From NCBI GenBank assembly GCA_963932245.1, contig OZ010746.1:11611204-11675203 (forward strand): a DNA stretch of 64,000 nucleotides, read 5' to 3'. The stretch comes from Tachinus rufipes. Taxonomy: Eukaryota; Arthropoda; Insecta; Coleoptera; Staphylinidae. A program made the translations under genes and the position numbers. The notes beneath the pieces were generated by a model. It saw nothing but the letters and a program-made list of their open reading frames with translations, was not told the origin of the DNA and searched no databases. Of this stretch, positions 58,621-64,000 are shown piece after piece (the stretch's first letter is position 1; the number at the start of each line of letters is the position of its first letter).

Positions 58621-59039
58621 TAGTTTCAGCGATTGTGTTTTTTCTAGTTGAAATTCAAAGGTATTTTTGTGTTGTAAATCATTCATCATTCATAAATTCA
58701 TTATACATATATTATTATATTGAATAACTAAAAAAATTTGTAAAAGTAGGATTGTATTATACACACAGATAACTATTAAACACAATTATTATTAAGTTTC
58801 ATTAATATTTTATTAATTAATGTATTTATTCCATTCAACAATGTAACTCTATTTACCTTTACTCAAAATTAATTAATTTCAAATAAACAATGCAACATTT
58901 AACGTTAATTAAATAAGAGTTTTCTGTAATTGCATTGTTAAATGGAATTTCTATTAATTGTAATATTAATTAAGTTTGTTAATTATTTAATTAATTTTGT
59001 ATTAACTCTGAATAAATTATTAAATTAATTTGTTTACAG
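58621..59039. other. AT-rich sequence with TTAATTAA-like runs
   Basis: Very AT rich (about 58780-59030) with many TTAATTAAT strings. It ends in AATTTGTTTACAG, a good pyrimidine-containing splice acceptor. Confidence 0.5.
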
Positions 59040-59102
59040 GTGATACAGGAGGTTTGGGCTTATCATTCACCTCCCGCCCTTGCCCCCGACTCTGACGATA
59101 TG
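59040..59102 (+). CDS. Candidate 63 bp internal exon of a host gene
   Basis: A GC-rich island of 63 bp stands in very AT-rich DNA. It is preceded by TTTGTTTACAG and followed by GTAAGT, both near-consensus splice signals, and is open in the phase starting at its first base: VIQEVWAYHSPPALAPDSDDM (two more residues than I can anchor elsewhere). Its length is a multiple of three. A second acceptor-like AG at 59047-59048 would give a shorter exon. Joined directly to the 10632-10672 exon it would read a stop (GGG TGA), so other exons must lie between, or the two are unrelated. Product not recognised. Confidence 0.5.
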
Positions 59103-61044
59103 GTAAGTCTATTGCCAATAAGTCGTATTGATAAGGCATGAGTAATAGTTAGTTAAATTTAAATTAAAGTATAATGCAGATAAGAGTAGTTCATTTAGGT
59201 TTAGATGTTTGAGTAGAAGAATTATGTTATAAAAATTCAATAACAATTAGTTACTACTAAACCGTAACGGTATCTAGACAAAAATTGCGAGAGGATTGTA
59301 GTTTTTGTTGTAGTTTTTACCTATTATTTTATATAAATTATAGTACAAACTAGCAATGTTGCAGAGGAGAAGGTTTAATTTTTAAATTGTTGAAAATTTG
59401 CAAATGTTTAACCTATACCTAGAAAAAGTATTTTGGAAATGCGACGCTAAAATTTTTGAAAAACACTAAAAAGTTTAAGGTCATTGAGCTTTGGATGGTA
59501 AAAAATTATTTTTTAATAACGCAAATAAATGCATTGTTCTTGCATGACAAATTGCATTATTAATTTTTATTATATCTAAAAATTTTGATAAAAAAAAACA
59601 TGTAGAACAAAGTAACTTTGTCTGAGATATGGATTTTGATCAAAATGATTGATAACAGATTTTTTGACATACGCTCGTTACAAATGGAATTGTATTTTGA
59701 ACAAAAAGAGAAAAAAACCTTGCAATAGCTCTAGAAATTTTCAAAGCATTTGATTCCTAATTTTTTTACTTTAGATTTTACAAATCTCGAAACTTTAACG
59801 GAATACCGTGGTTATGAAAGATTTTTTGTAAAAAGCTAAAGTAGATGGTGATCTGTTGTTGATGGGAGTTGAGAATCTAGGCAACAGATAACGTTAATGC
59901 CAAAATGTTTGCCTATTCTAGACATGTGGTTTACGTATTTTATAGTTAATCCGCTAAATCGTTTTTTCTAACATTTTTTCACAAAAGAGTAACTTCTACA
60001 AAATTGTTTTTGCAGGAAACTATTCTGATAGTAGGCAAAGCCTAGACAAACTTTATGGTATACTAAAAATCTTTAAGTAAATCTTAATAGTCCTGAATAG
60101 ATTTTCTAAGTTTCATGTTAGGTTAGATGAATTTAGAATGATGAGCTAAGCAAACACTGTCTAACCAAGAAAATCTTATGTAAAATGTAAAAACAGAACG
60201 TTTAAAAAATTATTGACAATAATTCTAGTTTTGTCTAGAAAACTTTTAAAATAAACCTTTAAAGTCTTGAACGCCATTTTGTTAAAGATATTGGCAAAAC
60301 CTGAGGGTGAGATAAACTAACAAATTTTTATGTAAATTTTAATTGGGCTTTCTAAATCCAAAGTAAACTAAGATAAACTTTTAATGATGAATTAATTAAG
60401 TATTATGTAATCCAAAAAATATTTATGTAAGCTTCAAAATTTTGAAAATAAATTTAAGGAAACTTCAAAATTTTTAAATAAATTTAAGGAAACTATCGAC
60501 AAAGAGTCTAAAAAGCATTAGGTATACTTTGAAATAACTAAAAGATTTCATAAATTATTTGCGAAAGATTTATAGTACAAATTTAGCGTACAATAGCTTA
60601 GGTTGTTCTAAATTTTAAAGAAAATGTTTTAAATTGACATAAGAAAGTCAGATTAATAGTTACAAATTTGTTACACAAGACAAAACTCACATGCTATAAA
60701 TTACCAAAAAAAGTGCAACAAACCTTATATGATGTTACTTCAAATTTCTAGATAGACTTTGCGTACTGTGTTGGTCAAAATATTAGAGGAGCTTATATAA
60801 GTTATAAACATTTTTAGGTATTGCCTTAGATAGTTTATTTAGAGCATTTTAGACTTCAAGAAAGCACTAAAGCGTTATACAAGTTAGACAAGTTTTAAAA
60901 AATCATAAAAGTAGCTAAAACAATTTGGATAACATTAGGTAAGTATAGAATGTTTAAATTTAGTCAAGAAAGTTTTAAAAACGCTTAGAAAGCTCTAATT
61001 TAGTGAAAAAAGCGTTTGATAAACGAGTATATACAAGGGAAACC
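59103..61044. repeat. Diverged ~1 kb higher-order repeat, first part
   Basis: From about 59.4 kb the sequence becomes A/T-rich text made of recurring phrases: GATGAGCTAAGCAAACACTG (60140) and diverged forms near 60395, 61490 and 62250; and TTGGTCAAAATATTAGA (60772), found diverged near 61860 and 62818. Before 59.4 kb it is unremarkable intron-like AT-rich DNA. No gene seen. Confidence 0.5.
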
Positions 61045-61375
61045 ATGTCACGAACGAGGAGATAAGACAAAGAACTAAACTAGACGATGCCATAGAGATC
61101 ATAGCAACGCAAAAATAAAGATGAGCAGGACACATCGCACGCCAAGACAATTGTAGATGGTCAAAACAAATTCTCCAATAGAGACTAGGAACACATAAAC
61201 GGAGCATAGGAAGACTACCAAGACAATGGCAAGACGACATAAAAGAGAGCGCGGGGAAGAAATGGTCCCAATTAGCCCAAGGCAAGAAAAACTGAAAAAA
61301 ACTAAGGGAGGCATATATTCAGGAATAGATCGATAAAAGCTGTTGAAGAAGAAGAAGAAGAAGAAGAAAAACGAG
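61045..61375 (+). mobile_element. RTE-like LINE, 5'-truncated 3' end with (GAA)n tail
   Basis: From about 61047 frames read TNEEIRQRTKLDDAIEIIAT, RWAGHIARQDN-like text, then RWSKQ, GTHKRSIGRL, QWQDDIKESAGKKWSQLAQG and LREAYIQE, ending with a (GAA)n run at 61341-61370. This is the conserved end of RTE-type proteins (WAGHVAR...GRPxxRWxDDI...GEAYIQQW). Stops and a frameshift are present. It inserted into the surrounding 1 kb repeat and is a sister of 32961-33112. Confidence 0.8.
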
Positions 61376-62485
61376 CTTCAAAAATTTTGAGCAGTAGAAT
61401 TTTTTTTTAATTATTGAAATGTTTTGATAGCCCAAATGTGCTTTTAAAGCTTTAAGATAAGTCTAAAAATTTATGGATAAACTTTGATTAATAAGTAAAA
61501 CAAACACTAAGTAAGCTAAAAAAGCTTTCAATAAACTTCAAAAAATATAAGAATATCTAAGAAAATATTATTAACAGAAAAAACGTTACCTAACGTAATT
61601 TTAAAGAGCTTAAATAGTTTTCTAAGTAATTGGCAAAAAAAATGTAGTTTCTGCGGTAAGATTGTTCTAAAACAGGTTTTGAAGAGAATTTGTTAGATTA
61701 CTAAATGTATTTTAACAAACATAGGAAAACTAAGCTAGTAATTAGAAAATCATATAGTGAATTTCTTAGTATGTGGTATGTGTATACTTTTGTAGATGAG
61801 TGTAACAAACTTTAGAAAAATCTATTATCTTTAGATAATTTTTAAGTACCATACTGAGTTGGCCAAAATATTAGATTCTAGAATATTGTAGACATTCTTA
61901 GGTAAATCTAAAATGTTTTATATACAGCTCATTTATTGCATTCTAGACTAAACCATAAATATTAAAAAAGCATTGCGATATTTCTAAAAAATCTAAAAAA
62001 CTTTTTTAAGTGCTTGAGTAAGTGTTAAAGGCGTAGGCTAGTTTAGAAAACTATATATATTAAGTAAACATAAAATATTCAAGATTAATCTAAACAAATT
62101 TAATTTTGTTTATAAAGCCTTAAAATAAACTTTAAAAGCCTTGAAATTTAAGTTTGTTGGAGAGATAGACAAGCCTAAAAATGAGGCAAATCATAAAATT
62201 TATTGATGTGGTGACAGCCTCAAAATGAATTTTGAACAATAAGTTAAGCAAGCACTATGTAAAAGAGTTTTAAATAAAAACTCTAAAAAAAATATTGACA
62301 GACAGTTTAGATGGTTCTTTAAAGCATTAAGAAAGATTTGAATGCTTAGGCAAACGTATAAAATTTTAGATTGTTACCTTGATTAACATAAGAAAGCCAG
62401 ATTAGTAGTTAAAACACCATAGCCTAATTTTTTTAGCAAGTAGTCTGTGTGTTACACAAGATGATACTTCCAACTTATCAATATT
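61376..62485. repeat. Diverged ~1 kb higher-order repeat, second part
   Basis: Shares with the first part and with 62.76-64 kb the ordered phrases GTGTAACAA(A/G)(C/T)TTTAGA, AAGTACYATRYTGRGTTGGYC, AAATCTAAAATGTTTTA, TTGCATTCTAGA and TGCTTGAGTAAGTGTTAA-like. Landmark spacing: about 60760, 61810, 62775 and 63600, so the period drifts between about 0.83 and 1.06 kb. Confidence 0.55.
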
Positions 62486-62754
62486 AAGAACCGTCTTACA
62501 CGAGACTGATTTTAATACAAGTGTCAGTACAATAATTTTGCGCGCCAATTTTTAGCAAGCTTTTAAGCAAGAAATTAGAACAGGTTCTAATTTCTTGGAT
62601 GAAATTTTACTAAATAATTGACACACAAATCCGTCAATGTATATATAAGTCGCCAAGATCACTGGATTATAAAATTAAATTTTTAAATAATTGGCGCGCA
62701 AAATTATTGTACTGACACTTGTATTAAAATCAGTCTCGTGTCAGACGGCTCTTA
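62486..62754. mobile_element. MITE with 63 bp terminal inverted repeats
   Basis: The left arm, 62488-62550 (GAACCGTCTTACACGAGACT, then GATTTTAATACAAGTGTCAG and TACAATAATTTTGCGCGCCA), is the near-perfect complement of the right arm, 62689-62751. A candidate 3 bp target duplication TTA flanks both sides. The centre holds a perfect 14 bp inverted repeat, CAAGAAATTAGAAC and its complement (62568-62597). Length is about 265 bp with no coding capacity. The high arm identity indicates recent insertion compared with its surroundings. Confidence 0.85.
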
Positions 62755-63279
62755 GATTAGTGTAACAAGTTTTAGATAAATTTACAAATCTAGACGGATG
62801 AACCTTAAGTACTATGTTGGTCAAAACATTAAGATAGTCTTGAAAACCTTAGACATTTTTAAGTAAATCTAAAATGTTTTAGATATAGCTTATTTGGAAC
62901 ATTCTAGATTTGAAAAAGTATTATAAAAATTAAAATAGCATTGTACCATTTTTAAAACATTTAAAAGGTTTTTTAAATGCTTGAGTGAGCGTCAATAGCA
63001 TCAGCTAGAGGTTTTTTAGATTACTAGTACCATAACATAAAAAAGCTAGGCTAGTAGTTAAAAAACTACTGACGACTAATTTTTTAGCAACTCGTTTATG
63101 TTTTACACTTGATAAAACTTTAACAATCTATAAACTCCTAGATGAGTGTAACAAGCTTTAGATAAATTTTTAAATGAACCTTGAGTATTATGTTACTAAA
63201 AAAATAAATATGTCCAAAAAATATTAAAAATTTTGTGTGTGCTTTTTACGACTATTTTACATCGCCACAGTAAGTGGAC
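62755..63279. repeat. Diverged ~1 kb higher-order repeat, third part
   Basis: Continues the phrases listed for the second part (GTTGGTCAAAACATTAAGAT at 62818; AAATCTAAAATGTTTTAGAT at 62868; TTTAAATGCTTGAGTGAGCG near 62974). No gene seen. Confidence 0.5.
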
Positions 63280-63440
63280 TTGTTTAATGAAGTTTGATGG
63301 AACCAACAGCTTATTAGGTGACTTTCGAACCACCCTGGTAGATAAAGAGCAAGTTCTAGTCCTGTCAGGAATATAATCCCGGACAGCTCGCATGATATGC
63401 ATGAGCTCTACCATTGAGATATCACACGTATGTAAATCTA
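63280..63440 (-). mobile_element. tRNA-derived SINE-like sequence
   Basis: On the - strand, from about 63420, ATATCTCAATGGTAGAGCTC resembles the tRNA D-arm and RNA polymerase III A box (TGGCNNAGTGGTAGAGC), and GGTGGTTCGAAAGTCACC near 63335-63318 resembles the B box (GGTTCGANNCC). Spacing between the boxes (about 85 bp) is longer than in most tRNAs, and no acceptor stem pairs, so a tRNA gene is excluded. The tail (CACTTACTGTGGCGATGTAA) is not tRNA-like. Best read as a decayed SINE. Confidence 0.45.
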
Positions 63441-64000
63441 AATGACTTAGATTAAAAAAAAAAACTATTGACTATTTTTGAAACATATTTTTTATGTGCT
63501 TGTATGAGGCATACGATATCTTCTTTAGATTATCTAAGGTATTTTGGTCAACATAAGATTAGGAGTTTAAAAACGCACACAAAATGTTTTAACAGAATAA
63601 GTCTAACAAGCTTTACAATGACTATTCAAACTTTTAGATGAACTTTATAAAACTTTAGACATCCAGATAAGTCTAAAATGTTTTACGTAAAGCTTGTTTA
63701 GGGCATTCTATCTCGTAAAAATAGTATTATCGGTAAAAAAAACATTGGGCTAATTTCAAAACAATTTATGGGTTTTTTAATTGACAACTTTTTAAATGCC
63801 TTAATAAGCATGAAAAGCATATGCTACTAGATAAACATAAATCTTCAAGTTTAGCTTTAAAAACGATTAGAAATCTTTAGTTTAATCTAAAATGCATTTG
63901 ACAAATAAGCTTTAAACATGTTTAGCATCATGTTTGTTTTAAAGATAGGCAAAGTAAAAAAAAAATGTGACTAAACTATGAAATCTTTAGATGAATTATA
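63441..64000. repeat. Diverged ~1 kb higher-order repeat, fourth part
   Basis: Shows the same ordered phrases (AAGTCTAACAAGCTTTACAA near 63600; AAGTCTAAAATGTTTTACGT near 63670; TTTTTAAATGCCTTAATAAG near 63790) and runs off the window. No gene seen. Confidence 0.5.

Noticed and set aside
63280..63440. A functional tRNA gene
   Set aside because: Boxes are too far apart, no anticodon stem or acceptor stem pairs, and the B-box region does not form a T-arm.

Overview
This is a eukaryotic, strongly AT-rich, almost gene-free window that is built from layers of old transposable elements and tandem repeats. I see no bacterial operon, CRISPR array or complete protein-coding gene. The transposon families (R1/SART-like, RTE-like, jockey/CR1-like LINEs, two Tc1/mariner-superfamily transposases and a PIF/Harbinger derivative) and a block of the arthropod telomere motif (TTAGG)n point to an insect or another arthropod. 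TTAGG argues against Diptera. The exact order cannot be fixed from sequence alone.

Layout. 1-6.1 kb: a truncated R1-clade LINE fragment followed head-to-tail by a nearly full-length second copy on the + strand, with ORF1, ORF2 and a TAATG stop/start overlap between them. 6.1-9.3 kb: A/C-rich decayed sequence. 9.8-10.7 kb: a GC/CpG-rich island with a TATA box and a short ATG-containing segment that ends in a splice donor, a good candidate for the first exon of a host gene. 12.6-14.5 kb: an RTE-like LINE relic on the - strand. 15.2-19.9 kb: an array of about 14 hairpin-forming satellite monomers of about 176 bp, flanked on both sides by copies of the same roughly 1 kb sequence. 20-22.5 kb: jockey-like ORF1 relic (-). 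26.8-28.8 kb: a T/G-rich tandem duplication with a period of about 780 bp. 33 kb: RTE 3' end. 34.7 kb: interstitial (TTAGG)n. 35.1-38.9 kb: the best preserved element, a two-ORF LINE on the - strand with an A AAA AAC slippery heptamer directly before the ORF1 stop and ORF2 in the -1 frame. 40.2-41.7 kb: a foldback element. 45.1-47.5 kb: three adjacent tandem-repeat families. 49.3-53.2 kb: two transposase pseudogenes with a jockey RT relic between them. 55.9-56.4 kb: Harbinger derivative. 57.3-58.6 kb: a third LINE RT relic (+). 59.04 kb: a 63 bp GC-rich open segment with good splice sites on both sides. 59.4-64 kb: a diverged higher-order repeat of about 1 kb, interrupted by an RTE 3' end, a MITE with 63 bp terminal inverted repeats, and a tRNA-derived SINE-like sequence.

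Reading. The window is best explained as one or more very large introns, or intergenic DNA, of a host gene whose exon 1 lies near 10.6 kb and one of whose later small exons may lie near 59.0 kb. Everything between is transposon and satellite. The observations most worth following up are the two different ORF1-to-ORF2 coupling signals in two LINEs, the hairpin satellite with duplicated flanks and a lone monomer elsewhere, the candidate exons, and the interstitial telomere block.
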